DNA of 64,000 nucleotides. Source: Bacillota bacterium (lineage in GTDB: Bacteria > Bacillota > Clostridia > Christensenellales > SZUA-584). The position numbers and the translations under genes were made by a program. The stretch is from assembly GCA_023412005.1 (NCBI GenBank), contig JAEYOE010000025.1, forward strand, positions 1 through 64,000, given 5' to 3'. Positions 52,157-61,326 of this stretch are shown one piece after another (position 1 is the stretch's first letter; every line of letters begins with the position of its first letter). The notes below the pieces were generated by a model that saw nothing but the letters and a program-made list of their open reading frames with translations, searched no databases and was not told the origin of the DNA.

Positions 52157-52488
52157 TTGTGCTCCTCCGTTTCCATAAATATATCGACGATCTCTTTGGT
52201 CTTGCGCCATTCCACAACCTCTTCGTGAAAGAAAGCCCGCCCAAGCGGCGTAATGCTGTAATACCGCCGCCTGCCGCCCAGCGAAACATCTCCCTCATAC
52301 GAGGTGATCAGTTCCTTTTTCTCCAACCGCTGAAACACGGCGTACAGCGTCGCTTCCTTAATTGCAAACCGCTCGGATGTCCGTCGGCTGATTTCTTTGC
52401 TAATCTCATAGCCGTAACGGTCCTTCTCCATTATCAGGCGCAAAATAATGGGGTCGAGATGACCTCTGATAATATCACTGCTGATCAT
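52153..52488 (-). CDS. PadR family transcriptional regulator
   Basis: 111 aa. Short PadR (subfamily 2): winged helix about 8-85 with LDPIILRLIMEKDRYGYEI, TLYAVFQRLEKKELI and RRRYYSITPLGR. It probably represses its own operon, which continues with the HAAS protein (4-base overlap) and the nine-repeat membrane protein. AGAAAGGCGGC precedes the ATG. Confidence 0.92.
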   Translation of the reverse strand: MISSDIIRGHLDPIILRLIMEKDRYGYEISKEISRRTSERFAIKEATLYAVFQRLEKKELITSYEGDVSLGGRRRYYSITPLGRAFFHEEVVEWRKTKEIVDIFMETEEHK

Positions 52489-52746
52489 ATTGCCGCCTTT
52501 CTTCTATTACTCTTTGAGACAGTGTTCTAGCATGTTGTGCACTACGTGATAGAGTTCTGTCTGATAGGGTAATATTAGTTCCTTTTTTTGCATTTTTCAA
52601 CTTGTTTTTTTAAAAATTTTACATGGTTGATTTTTTTCTTCTCCAAAACTTAAACTCGCCAACAAGCCGTTCTTTGGCATATTTTTAAGGCTATGATTTT
52701 GCACGGCCTGCACATAATAATCTTATCTTTTTTGCAGGGATCGGTT

Positions 52747-54021
52747 ATGACGAATCTGACACAGACTTCAAAACCAGGAAAACGGCTGATGATTACAGGC
52801 GGACTGCCGCTTTACGGCCAATGCAGTGTCAGCACATCAAAAAATGCGGTGCTGCCCATACTCGCGGCATCGCTGCTCACCTCGGAGCCTGTGACCATCC
52901 GCAAGGTACCTGACATCAGCGATGTAAAAAACATGTTCACCTTATTAAGAGCTTTCGGCGCACGGGTGAGCTTATCGGATGATACTGTCACCATCACGAC
53001 AAAATCGATTAAAACCACATCGCCCGCAGCCAATATCATGGAGCGGCTGCGCGCATCCATTCTCTTTATGGGGCCGATGCTCGCGCGTGAAGGCAGCGTC
53101 ACGCTGCCGCTGCCGGGCGGATGCCGTATCGGCAGCCGGCCCATCGATATCCACATACTGGGCTTTCGTGCACTGGGTGCCAAATCCGTCACGGTGAACG
53201 GCCATGTTCACGCATGGGGCCGGCCGCTGTACGGTGCGGACGTTATTCTTCGTTTCCCATCGGTCGGCGCGACGGAGAATCTCATCATGGCGGCAACGCT
53301 CGCTCAAGGCACAACCATCATACACGGGGCGGCCTTTGAGCCCGAGATCACCGATCTGATAAACTTTTTAACCAGCATGGGCGCGCAAATAACAACCACC
53401 GCAGAGTGCATCGTGATACAAGGCGTTGACACACTGTCTGGTACAGACTATACGCCGATTTCCGACCGCATCGAAGCGGGCACGCTGATGCTCGCAGCTG
53501 CCGTTACGGGCGGTGACGTCTCACTTCTCCGTGCCGACGCCCAGCACTTAAAGCCCGTTTGCAGCAAGCTCATTGAAGCGGGCGCAGAAATATTTCCGTT
53601 TGACGGCGGCCTCACCATTAAAGGCCGCGGTGCCCGCCCAATGCAGATTGTCTCCTCACCCTACCCCGGTTTCCCAACCGACATGCAGGCACCGTTTATG
53701 GCGGCCTGCTGCCTTGCCAAGGGGCAAAGCGTTGTTAACGAAACCATATTCGAAAACCGCTTTTTGCATGTCAGCGAGCTGAAAAAAATGGGCGCGGATA
53801 TCACCGTGCAAGGCTCCACAGCCATCATCAACGGTTCCGGCTGTCTTTTTGGCGCAGAGGTTTTGGCCACAGACCTGCGTGCAGGCGCATCTCTTTGCAT
53901 CGCGGCACTGTTTGCAAAAGGAGATACGCTCATCAGCGACATTTTCCATCTCGACCGCGGGTATGAGAACTTCGAAGACAAGCTGATCGGTTTGGGCGCG
54001 TCGGTCGTTCGTTTGTCATAA
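52747..54021 (+). CDS. murA: UDP-N-acetylglucosamine 1-carboxyvinyltransferase
   Basis: 424 aa from the ATG at 52747 (GCAGGGA upstream). MurA transfers enolpyruvate from PEP to UDP-GlcNAc, the first committed step of peptidoglycan synthesis, in the cytoplasm. Visible are the N-terminal S-T-S-K-N-A-V-L-P substrate loop (about 29-37), the L-P-G-G-C-R-I-G active-site loop with the catalytic Cys near 126 (so fosfomycin-sensitive in form), and PGFPTDMQAP near 310. Directly upstream of spoIID, the usual clostridial order, so it may be the sporulation-linked copy. Confidence 0.92.
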   Translation: MTNLTQTSKPGKRLMITGGLPLYGQCSVSTSKNAVLPILAASLLTSEPVTIRKVPDISDVKNMFTLLRAFGARVSLSDDTVTITTKSIKTTSPAANIMERLRASILFMGPMLAREGSVTLPLPGGCRIGSRPIDIHILGFRALGAKSVTVNGHVHAWGRPLYGADVILRFPSVGATENLIMAATLAQGTTIIHGAAFEPEITDLINFLTSMGAQITTTAECIVIQGVDTLSGTDYTPISDRIEAGTLMLAAAVTGGDVSLLRADAQHLKPVCSKLIEAGAEIFPFDGGLTIKGRGARPMQIVSSPYPGFPTDMQAPFMAACCLAKGQSVVNETIFENRFLHVSELKKMGADITVQGSTAIINGSGCLFGAEVLATDLRAGASLCIAALFAKGDTLISDIFHLDRGYENFEDKLIGLGASVVRLS

Positions 54022-54075
54022 TCACGTTACTGGTGCATACACTGGAATGTCCCATTAACGAGGAGGTGCGTGCAT

Positions 54076-55068
54076 TTGTTCAGAAGAGGGCGTGGTCTCA
54101 GCCGAGAAGGTGCGTTGATCATTGCGATCATCGTTTTTGTATTGATCGCCGTTGTTTTGCCGGCATTGACCGTTAAGAAAAATACAACGCCGGAAACGCA
54201 GGAATTGGTTCCGGATATCGAGTTCAGCATTTCTAAGCTGCCCGAATCAACGGATATTACGGTGTGGATAGACGGCGACCTCGTCAAAATGCCGATGGAG
54301 GAATACCTTGTCGGTGTGGTAGCGGCCGAGATGCCCGCTTCCTACGAAACGGAAGCACTTAAAGCCCAGGCAGTCGCCGCGCGTACCTACACACAATACA
54401 AAAAGGACCACGGCGGATGCTCCGCGCACCCGGGTGCCGATATCTGCTGCCAGAGCAACCATTGTCAGGCGTATTTATCACCCGAAGAAATGGCAAAAAA
54501 CTGGGGCAGCAAGGCCGCCAGCAATACACAAAAAATTGTAGATGCTGTGAATTCGACCACCGGTGAAATGATTTATTACGAGGGACAGGAGATACAAGTT
54601 TTTTTTCACTCCTCGGCAGGCGGTCGAACAGAGAACTGTGAAAACGTATACGGCAAAGCGCTGCCGTATCTTGTGAGTGTCGACAGCGAAGGGGAGGAAT
54701 CGTCGTCACGTTATTACGGCGAGGTAACCGTAAGCAAAGACGACTTCATCAAAAAGATGACCGCCTTTTCTCCGAGTATTCGCTTTGATAACGCGCCTCT
54801 CATCGGCGAAATCACGCGGTTTGACTCAGGCCGCGTTCAAAGCATGACTGTGGGGAACGAAACGTTTACCGGACGCGAGATACGCCAAATATTCGCTCTT
54901 AATTCAACCAACTTCACCGTTAAAGACGATAATGGTATCACCTTTTCCACGATTGGCTTTGGGCATGGTGTGGGTATGAGCCAAACAGGTGCGAATGCAA
55001 TGGCCAAAAAGGGAACCGATTACACTCAGATTTTGACACATTATTTCTCGGGTGTTACCGTTAAATAA
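54076..55068 (+). CDS. spoIID: Stage II sporulation protein D
   Basis: 330 aa if the TTG at 54076 is used (AGGAGG 9 bases upstream); the GTG at 54070 is only 3 bases from that site and less likely. Membrane-bound lytic transglycosylase of engulfment: one N-terminal transmembrane helix (about 12-35), then the SpoIID domain with MEEYLVGVVAAEMPASYE (catalytic Glu region), ALKAQAVAARTY, and the C-terminal G-F-G-H-G-V-G-M-S-Q-T-G-A. A Cys-rich insert SAHPGADICCQSNHCQAY is typical of the family. Lies between murA and spoIIQ. Confidence 0.95.
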   Translation: MFRRGRGLSREGALIIAIIVFVLIAVVLPALTVKKNTTPETQELVPDIEFSISKLPESTDITVWIDGDLVKMPMEEYLVGVVAAEMPASYETEALKAQAVAARTYTQYKKDHGGCSAHPGADICCQSNHCQAYLSPEEMAKNWGSKAASNTQKIVDAVNSTTGEMIYYEGQEIQVFFHSSAGGRTENCENVYGKALPYLVSVDSEGEESSSRYYGEVTVSKDDFIKKMTAFSPSIRFDNAPLIGEITRFDSGRVQSMTVGNETFTGREIRQIFALNSTNFTVKDDNGITFSTIGFGHGVGMSQTGANAMAKKGTDYTQILTHYFSGVTVK

Positions 55069-55092
55069 ACATTCAGTGATTTTAATACATAC

Positions 55093-55130
55093 TACCAGCA
55101 CGGCATTTTTTGCGATGCTGGTATTTTTTT
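55093..55130 (+). terminator. Terminator after spoIID
   Basis: TACCAGCA/TGCTGGTA stem (55093-55100 and 55116-55123) followed by seven T. Confidence 0.85.
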
Positions 55131-55172
55131 GCGCAATAATGGGAAAGATGAAAACAGTGGAGGTGTGAAACA

Positions 55173-55895
55173 ATGAATTTTAAAAGCATCAAAGATAAGG
55201 TTTCCGACAAAATCAACAAACAATCTGTCAAAGCTTTTTTTCAGAAACAGGGATTATACGTTCTGATATTTTTATGCGTGGTGGCCGCAGGCATCACCGC
55301 CTTGGTGGCGTGGCCGCGAGCTGAACAAAGCGTTCCCGAAGAATCAGGCACCGATGTATCGCTGATAGACGTTCCTTCGCTTGAAGAAGAAATGGCAGCA
55401 GCCACTCAAACGCCCGCCCCGTCTATAACGCCCAGCGTTGCGCCGTCTCCCACGGCCAAGCCGTCTGCTCAAAGCAACACCAACGGCAGCGGGTCCATTT
55501 CACTGAAAAAACCCGTCGACGGCAAAATCATCAATTCGTTCTCCGGAGATGAGCTTGTTTTCTTCGCGTCGCTTAACATCTGGGCCACACACAACGGCGT
55601 TGACATTCAAGCCGAAAAAGACGCACCCGTACTTGCGGCACTCTCCGGCACCGTGGAGGATGTTTATGCGGACGAATCGGACGGCGGCGTGATCATCATA
55701 TCGCATTCCGACAAGGTTTCCACCGTTTACGCGGGTCTTGGAGAAATGAGTATCAACAAGGGTGATAAGATCAACGCCGGCCAGCAAATCGGCAAGATCG
55801 GCGAGATGCCAAAGGAACTCGATCTGTCATATCATCTGCATTTTGAATATCTGGTGAACGGCAATTACAAAGACCCTGCCAAATATTTTGGCTGA
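55173..55895 (+). CDS. spoIIQ: Stage II sporulation protein Q-like M23 (LytM) protein
   Basis: 240 aa. One transmembrane helix (about 28-48), a Ser/Thr/Pro-rich linker (about 80-105) and a C-terminal LytM/M23 domain (about 108-240). Metal-binding residues are kept: H-N-G-V-D and the final H-L-H-F-E; in Bacillus subtilis SpoIIQ the first His is lost, whereas clostridial proteins usually retain it. SpoIIQ in the forespore membrane pairs with SpoIIIAH in the engulfment channel. Position after spoIID supports the name. AGTGGAGGTG site before the ATG. Confidence 0.88.
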   Translation: MNFKSIKDKVSDKINKQSVKAFFQKQGLYVLIFLCVVAAGITALVAWPRAEQSVPEESGTDVSLIDVPSLEEEMAAATQTPAPSITPSVAPSPTAKPSAQSNTNGSGSISLKKPVDGKIINSFSGDELVFFASLNIWATHNGVDIQAEKDAPVLAALSGTVEDVYADESDGGVIIISHSDKVSTVYAGLGEMSINKGDKINAGQQIGKIGEMPKELDLSYHLHFEYLVNGNYKDPAKYFG

Positions 55896-55909
55896 TGACG
55901 GCTTAACCA

Positions 55910-55944
55910 ATGCCTTACTCGAAAACGAGTCGGGCATTTTTTTT
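55910..55944 (+). terminator. Terminator after spoIIQ
   Basis: ATGCC-TTACTCG/CGAGT-C-GGGCAT stem with an AAAA loop, followed by eight T. Confidence 0.88.
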
Positions 55945-55980
55945 GCTTCAGAAATTTTTCTGCGAAAACCCGGGTAATTG

Positions 55981-55989
55981 TGTTATAAT
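55981..55989 (+). promoter_or_regulatory. Extended -10 element before the NAGPA lipoprotein gene
   Basis: TGTTATAAT matches the extended -10 TGnTATAAT. No good -35 box is visible, as expected for this promoter type. 27 bases before the start codon. Confidence 0.5.
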
Positions 55990-56016
55990 GTCAGAGTTAT
56001 TCTACCGGAGGTTCTT

Positions 56017-56988
56017 ATGAAAAAACTATTGATAATACTGCTCTGTCTGTCGCTTATTGCGTCTTTCAGCGCGTGCCAAAGCCAGACCCCAATCGTTGTA
56101 ACATCGCAGCCGACATCCGAGCCCACGCCGGAACCGACACCGGAACCGACACCCGAGCCCACGCCGGAACCGACACCGGAGCCGACACCGAACCCGTATT
56201 TTACGGATGCTGAAGAAGTGACTGCCGACGCAGAAAACGGCCACTGGCAATACCGGTCTCCCTCTCTTTATGTGGATGTGAACCGCATATTCGACGAAGA
56301 AAACACCATTACCTACTATCCTGCTGAAATCCGTCTTCAGAATGGAGAAACAGAGCGCGGCGGTTTTCCCGTTATCGGCAAGCCGGGTGCTAGAAATGTT
56401 GAATTATACAAAATTGCACGTAATTATAAATCCGTCATTGCCGTAAGCGGAGACTTTTTAGATGATGTACCGGAGGACCCTAAAGGCGTAATCATTCGTG
56501 ACGGCATTGTTTGTGTGGATGATAATAAAGCAGAAACCTTAGCGTTTTTACCGGATGGGACAATGAAGATTTTTGAGAAGGGTGAAACCTCTGCTGATGA
56601 ACTTGCCTCCCAAGGCGTAAAAAATTCCTTCTCTTTCGGCCCGACGCTGATTAAGGATGGTATCATTTCAGAGGGACTCGATAAACACCGTTTAAGAAGC
56701 AAGAACCCGCGTACTGCCGTCGGCATGATTGAACCGAATCACTTTTTGCTTGTTGTTGTTGACGGACGGCAAAAGGGTTACAGCACAGGCATGACGCTGA
56801 CGGAGCTTGCAGACTTATTTGCTTCCTATCAATGTCAGGTGGCCTATAATTTTGACGGCGGTGCATCCGCAACAATGAACTTTATGGGAGAAAACATCAG
56901 CAAATACGGCGGCTCTTTGACCGGCCAGCGACGCGTATCTGATGCGCTGATGTTCGGTGAGTCAAACTTGGTTAAGACTGAAGATTAA
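56017..56988 (+). CDS. Lipoprotein with phosphodiester glycosidase (NAGPA) domain
   Basis: 323 aa from the ATG at 56017 (CCGGAGG upstream). Signal peptide with lipobox S-F-S-A-C (Cys18), then a Pro-x spacer of repeated E-P-T-P (about 32-54). The C-terminal domain (about 95-315) is NAGPA-like (DUF2233): VIAVSGDFL, FSFGPTLIKDG, NPRTAVGMI, VVDGRQKGYSTGMTL, and YNFDGGASATM with catalytic-type acids. Such enzymes cleave N-acetylglucosamine phosphodiesters in cell-wall or exopolysaccharide. Downstream of the sporulation genes but with its own promoter and terminators on both sides. Substrate unknown. Confidence 0.87.
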   Translation: MKKLLIILLCLSLIASFSACQSQTPIVVTSQPTSEPTPEPTPEPTPEPTPEPTPEPTPNPYFTDAEEVTADAENGHWQYRSPSLYVDVNRIFDEENTITYYPAEIRLQNGETERGGFPVIGKPGARNVELYKIARNYKSVIAVSGDFLDDVPEDPKGVIIRDGIVCVDDNKAETLAFLPDGTMKIFEKGETSADELASQGVKNSFSFGPTLIKDGIISEGLDKHRLRSKNPRTAVGMIEPNHFLLVVVDGRQKGYSTGMTLTELADLFASYQCQVAYNFDGGASATMNFMGENISKYGGSLTGQRRVSDALMFGESNLVKTED

Positions 56989-57008
56989 ATCAAAATGAGA
57001 CTATAAAA

Positions 57009-57031
57009 GGCTGCCGATCGGCAGCCTTTTT
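57009..57031 (+). terminator. Bidirectional terminator between convergent genes
   Basis: GGCTGCC-GATC-GGCAGCC is a perfect palindrome with TTTTT on the right and AAAA on the left, serving both the NAGPA gene and the leftward gene ending at 57034. Confidence 0.88.
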
Positions 57032-57033
57032 GC

Positions 57034-57441
57034 TTACTGTCCTTGTGTTTCGTTATCGAGAATCGGGTTGGTCGGTGCCTCAAAGATTGAGCTTAAATCA
57101 TCGCTCACCTCAGGCGGCGTGGTCGGCATCGGTGTCGCTGTTGGTGTCGGTTCCGGCGTCGCCGACGGTGTGGCTTGAGGCTCAGCTGTCTGCGTTGCGG
57201 CAGGCGTGGTTACCTCGACCGCTGCCGCTTTGGGCTGTGTGAGCAGCAGCACACCCACCACAATTATACCCACCACCAGCAAAGCCCCCACTGCCATCAG
57301 CCCGATGAATAGACCCTTGGGGATCTGCTGATTCTTTTTAACTTTTTTCTCTTCAAACGCTATTCGCGGCCGCACATTCACGGTAATGCTGGACGGCGCG
57401 TTTCTTTTGGGTCTAGAAAACTCCGTCTTTTTTTCTTCCAT
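57034..57441 (-). CDS. Single-pass membrane protein with Pro/Thr-rich outer tail
   Basis: 135 aa from the ATG at 57441 (GGGAGG 6 bases upstream). Basic cytoplasmic N-terminus with R-P-K-R-N-A-P and K-K-V-K-K-N-Q (about 1-42), one transmembrane helix (about 43-67), then a Thr/Pro/Ala/Glu-rich extracytoplasmic tail (about 72-112) and an acidic end. No known domain. It starts 50 bases after serS with no terminator between, so it may be cotranscribed with it. Function unknown. Confidence 0.7.
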   Translation of the reverse strand: MEEKKTEFSRPKRNAPSSITVNVRPRIAFEEKKVKKNQQIPKGLFIGLMAVGALLVVGIIVVGVLLLTQPKAAAVEVTTPAATQTAEPQATPSATPEPTPTATPMPTTPPEVSDDLSSIFEAPTNPILDNETQGQ

Positions 57442-57491
57442 ATAAACCTCCCAAAAAAGCATGCGGATATACAAAGACTCTCCGCAGCGCT

Positions 57492-58751
57492 TTAAATAAT
57501 CTCATCTGTTTTCATGTATTCTTTGAGCACCTCAGGCAGTTCTACGGTGCCGTCGGCGCGCTGATAATTTTCGAGTATCGCTGCCACCGTTCGGCCAATG
57601 GCCACGCCGCTGCCGTTAAGCGTATGCACAAACGCATTCTTTTTGTCGTCAGTACGGTAACGAATACCAGCCCGCCGCGCTTGAAAATCCACAAAGTTTG
57701 AGCAGGACGAAATCTCCACATAGCGGTTGTAGCTGGGCATCCAAACCTCCAGATCGTAGGTTTTGGCAGATGAGAAGCCGATATCACCCGTGCAGAGCTG
57801 CACCACGCGGTAAGGCAGCCCCAGCTTTTGCAGCACCTTTTCGGCATCGTTCACGAGACTTTGCAGCTCGTTTTCCGACTCCTCCGGGCGCACGAATTTA
57901 ACCAGCTCCACCTTGTTAAACTGATGAACACGAATCAACCCGCGTGTATCTCGGCCCGCACTGCCCGCTTCGGCACGAAAACATGCGCTGTATGCGGTAT
58001 GATATACCGGCAGCGATTCCATAATACTTTCACGGTACATGTTCGTAACCGGCACCTCGGCGGTGGGTATCATAAAATAGTCCATATTTTTAACGCTGAA
58101 CGCATCTTCTTCAAACTTGGGCAATTGGCCCGTGCCCATCATGGAATTGCGGTTCACCATGAACGGCGGAAACACCTCGGTATAAGGGCCGTCCAGCGTA
58201 TGCGTATCAATCATAAAGCTGATGAGGCTGCGCTCCAAGCGGCTCCCGAGCCCTTTGTAAAACACAAAGCGTGTGCCCGTCACCTTGGCCGCTGTTTCAA
58301 AATCGAGTATTCCCAGCGCCGTGCCGATATCCCAGTGCGCCTTGGGCTCAAACCCAAACTGACGCGGCTCACCCCAGCGTCTGATTTCCACATTATCCGC
58401 ATCACTCGCCCCAACGGGCACATCGGGCAGCGGTTCGTTGGGCGTAGACATCAATATGTCGTTTATTTTGGCATCAATCACGGCCAGCTCTGCGTCGATG
58501 GCTTTAATATCGTCGGCAACCCGTTTCATCTCGGCAAACAGCGCTTCTACGTCTTCACCCGCTTTTTTCTTCAGCGGCACCTGTTTGGATGCTTCGTTAC
58601 GCTGCGCTTTTAAGCTCTCTGTTTTCACAATCAGCGCACGACGCTGCTCATCAAGCGCTATAACCTGCTCTACAACACCCGTAATGCCGCGTTTTTTAAG
58701 ATTCGCGCTAACCTCGTCGGGCAAAGTCCTTATTCTTTTGATGTCCAGCAT
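57492..58751 (-). CDS. serS: Seryl-tRNA synthetase
   Basis: 419 aa, standard length. N-terminal tRNA-binding coiled coil (about 25-105, LDEQRRALIVKTESLKAQ), class II core with motif 1 around residues 175-200, motif 2 C-F-R-A-E-A-G-S-A-G-R-D-T-R-G-L-I-R-V-H (about 258-277), VEISSCSNFVDFQARR near 345, and motif 3 NGSGVAIGRTVAAILEN (about 380-396). It charges the tRNA-Ser found at the left edge, among others. No T-box is evident in the 127-base gap before it. Confidence 0.97.
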   Translation of the reverse strand: MLDIKRIRTLPDEVSANLKKRGITGVVEQVIALDEQRRALIVKTESLKAQRNEASKQVPLKKKAGEDVEALFAEMKRVADDIKAIDAELAVIDAKINDILMSTPNEPLPDVPVGASDADNVEIRRWGEPRQFGFEPKAHWDIGTALGILDFETAAKVTGTRFVFYKGLGSRLERSLISFMIDTHTLDGPYTEVFPPFMVNRNSMMGTGQLPKFEEDAFSVKNMDYFMIPTAEVPVTNMYRESIMESLPVYHTAYSACFRAEAGSAGRDTRGLIRVHQFNKVELVKFVRPEESENELQSLVNDAEKVLQKLGLPYRVVQLCTGDIGFSSAKTYDLEVWMPSYNRYVEISSCSNFVDFQARRAGIRYRTDDKKNAFVHTLNGSGVAIGRTVAAILENYQRADGTVELPEVLKEYMKTDEII

Positions 58752-58828
58752 AAATACCTCTAAATTAATATCAAAATCTAATCCGTATTATCTCACAAAA
58801 TACGTATAAAAGCACGTTCTTTTTAACA

Positions 58829-58855
58829 AAACAAAGGCGGAGCTGCCTCCGCCTT
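58829..58855 (-). terminator. Terminator after argS
   Basis: AAGGCGGAG-GCAG-CTCCGCCTT hairpin (58855-58834), followed by TGTTTTG on the minus strand. Confidence 0.8.
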
Positions 58856-58878
58856 ATCATCTGTATTTTAGCGTTTTG

Positions 58879-60573
58879 TTACATTCTTTCGGGCGCGTCC
58901 ACGCCTATCAGCCAGAGGCCCGCTTTAATGACCTGCTTCACACAGGCTGCCAGCTCAAGGCGCGCTGCCGATTTGGCGGTATCATCATCGATGATTCTAT
59001 GCTCGTAGTAGAATCGGTTCATGGCCTTACTCAGCTCAATCGTGTGCCGCGTGATCAGATACGGCTCGTTTTTCTCGCACGCCCGCTGCACCGTATCGGG
59101 GAACGAAAACAGCAGCTTGGCCGCTGCGAACGCTTCTTCATTGTTCAACGCCGAGTAATCCTTATCGGCTGCCGTCCAATCGAATTCCGCGCGCCGCAGA
59201 AGGCTTGCACATCGCGCGTGCGTATACTGCACATACGGCCCCGTCTCGCCATCAAAATTGAGCACACGATCAAAAGAGAACGTGATATCCTTGATGCGCG
59301 CGGAGGACAGCGTGTCAAACACCACCGCACCCACACCCACTGTTTTGGCCACGTCTTGCTTGTTTTCCAGATTCGGCGACTTCTCTTCGATAATCGATAG
59401 CGTTTTTTCTATGGCCTGATTCAGCACATCCTGCAGGAAAACCACCTTGCCCTTGCGCGTGGAGAGCGTGCCGTCTTCGAGCGACACCATACCGAAAGCC
59501 ACATGCTCAAGGTTCTTTGCCCATTCGTACCCCATCATCTCCACCACCTTAAACCATTGCTTAAAGTGCAGGTTTTGCTGATAGGCCACCACATACAGGC
59601 ATTTATCAAAATTGTAGGTTTTCTTACGGTAGAACGCGGCGGCAAGATCGCGCGTGGAATACAGCGTGGCGCCGTCCGATTTCAATATGACACAGGGCGG
59701 CATCTCATCCCCCAGCCGCACCACGAAAGCGCCATCTGAAAACTCCAGCAGATTTTTTTCTTTGAGCTCGTCGATCACGGGCTGCATTTTGTCGTTGTAA
59801 AAGCTTTCTCCCGCGTAGCTGTCGAACTTAACCCCGAGCATGTCGTAAATCACGCTGACCTCTTTGAGCGTCAGCTCTTTGAACCAGTTGAATATCTCCA
59901 GCGCTTCGGCATCGCCGTCCTCAATTTTTTTAAACCAGGCCCGGCCTTCGTCGTTAAGGCTGTCATTCTTTTCGGCTTCGTCGTGAAAGCGCACATACAG
60001 CTCGAGCATCGCTGTAATCGCATTTTTTTCGATATCCTGCTTGCTGCCCCACTTTTTATACGCCGCGATCAGCTTTCCGAATTGGGTGCCCCAGTCACCA
60101 AGATGATTGATGCCCACCGGCTTGTAGCCCAAATAGCCGTAAATGCGATAAAGCGCGTTGCCGATCACCGTGGTAGACAAATGACCGATATGAAACGGCT
60201 TGGCAATGTTGATAGACGAATAATCGATACACACGGTTTTCCCCGCGCCGAGGCTGCTGCGGCCGTACCCGTCCCTTTGATTATGGATGTCGCTCAGCAC
60301 GCCTTCAATGTAGCGCTGCTTATTCAGATAAAAATTGATGTAAGCGCCCACCACCTGAACACCGGCGATGAAGCTTGGTTTCTCCAGCTTTTCACTGATG
60401 TCGGCAGCTATCATCTGCGGCGCTTTGCGCAGCTCCTTGGCGAGCTTAAAGCACGGAAACGCGTAATCGCCCATTGATGTATCGGCGGGTATCTCGATCA
60501 GCGGCAGCAGCTCGTCCGCACTTAAGCCGGCGGCCGTTGCCGTTATTTCTGCTATGGCTTGCTTATAATCCAT
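58879..60573 (-). CDS. argS: Arginyl-tRNA synthetase
   Basis: 564 aa, standard class I ArgRS. N-terminal Arg-tRNA additional domain (about 1-85), ATP-site motif F-H-I-G-H-L (HIGH, about 132-136), conserved N-H-L-G-D-W-G-T-Q-F-G-K (about 159-170), a KMSKS-like L-S-T-R-K-G-K, and a C-terminal anticodon-binding DALR domain (about 440-564). ATG with AAGGAAAAC upstream. Single gene with terminator. Confidence 0.97.
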   Translation of the reverse strand: MDYKQAIAEITATAAGLSADELLPLIEIPADTSMGDYAFPCFKLAKELRKAPQMIAADISEKLEKPSFIAGVQVVGAYINFYLNKQRYIEGVLSDIHNQRDGYGRSSLGAGKTVCIDYSSINIAKPFHIGHLSTTVIGNALYRIYGYLGYKPVGINHLGDWGTQFGKLIAAYKKWGSKQDIEKNAITAMLELYVRFHDEAEKNDSLNDEGRAWFKKIEDGDAEALEIFNWFKELTLKEVSVIYDMLGVKFDSYAGESFYNDKMQPVIDELKEKNLLEFSDGAFVVRLGDEMPPCVILKSDGATLYSTRDLAAAFYRKKTYNFDKCLYVVAYQQNLHFKQWFKVVEMMGYEWAKNLEHVAFGMVSLEDGTLSTRKGKVVFLQDVLNQAIEKTLSIIEEKSPNLENKQDVAKTVGVGAVVFDTLSSARIKDITFSFDRVLNFDGETGPYVQYTHARCASLLRRAEFDWTAADKDYSALNNEEAFAAAKLLFSFPDTVQRACEKNEPYLITRHTIELSKAMNRFYYEHRIIDDDTAKSAARLELAACVKQVIKAGLWLIGVDAPERM

Positions 60574-60848
60574 TTGTTTTCCTTCTTTGTCTTAATGCTA
60601 TTTAAAAATATATCACATGGTCCCTTCATTATCAACGCGCAGTTGATCCTTCAATGCCCAATTATTTATGATGCGTATAAGCTGCATGCGCAACTGCCTC
60701 TTACCTATTCTTTACGTCATATACGCACCTGTCAGTGCAATACTCGATTTGACATTTTTCGCGTGTTTCTGATATACTTTTTAGGTATTATATTCCTTCT
60801 CGAATACACGTTCACGCTGATAATCCCAATAATAGACGGAGGTTTTGA

Positions 60849-61268
60849 ATGTTAAGTGACCAATTTGTTGTGGATGCTTTGTCTCAAGCCGGTCTTTGGA
60901 AAAATGAGAACCTTTATTTTTTTGCACAAATCGTTAAACCTGCATGGAAGGTGGTTCTTGAGAGCACGATTTATTACGCTAATTTTTTCTCTAAGAACGC
61001 CTACGCGATTATCAACAAAGTTGAAGATGGCATTGCCATATTGCCTTTAAAAGTTGACAATACCGGTGCCACGGCGATTCCTCAGCTTTCTGTCCTTCTG
61101 CCCAATGAAGATATCTCCGGCGTGGCGTTCAAAACAAGATTTTTAGCAAAGAAAGTTGTTATCAAAACCAAAACCGGCAAGCCGTCTTCGTTCATTGTTG
61201 AAGCCAAAAATCGCGCGATCCTTCAGCACGAGCGAAACTTTTCCGCGTTCATGTCTTTTTACTCATAA
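60849..61268 (+). CDS. Unknown 139-aa cytoplasmic protein
   Basis: 139 aa, not recognised. No signal or membrane helix. After a helix (about 3-30), residues 38-115 alternate short strands (YAIINKVEDGIAILPLKV, VAFKTRFLAKKVVIKTKTG, SSFIVEAKN), suggesting a small beta-rich PH- or cystatin-like fold, and a final helix. GACGGAGG lies 7 bases before the ATG; terminator directly downstream. The 275-base upstream gap shows no other feature. The good ribosome site and terminator support a real gene. Confidence 0.72.
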   Translation: MLSDQFVVDALSQAGLWKNENLYFFAQIVKPAWKVVLESTIYYANFFSKNAYAIINKVEDGIAILPLKVDNTGATAIPQLSVLLPNEDISGVAFKTRFLAKKVVIKTKTGKPSSFIVEAKNRAILQHERNFSAFMSFYS

Positions 61269-61288
61269 GCTCGGTTTCAGCCGCAAAA

Positions 61289-61318
61289 AAGGCTCCGGTT
61301 TAACCGAAGCCTTGCATT
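61289..61318. terminator. Bidirectional terminator
   Basis: AAGGCT-c-CGGTT/AACCG-a-AGCCTT stem between convergent genes. The A6 run on its left gives the leftward transporter operon a T tail, and the right side serves the 139-aa gene. Confidence 0.75.
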
Positions 61319-61326
61319 GAATGCGT

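Noticed and set aside
56107..56190. Tandem repeat in the NAGPA lipoprotein gene as a possible CRISPR or mobile repeat
   Set aside because: It simply encodes an E-P-T-P spacer; no CRISPR array was seen anywhere in the window.
58752..58878. T-box riboswitch before serS
   Set aside because: The gap is only 127 bases, contains the argS terminator, and shows no T-box sequence.
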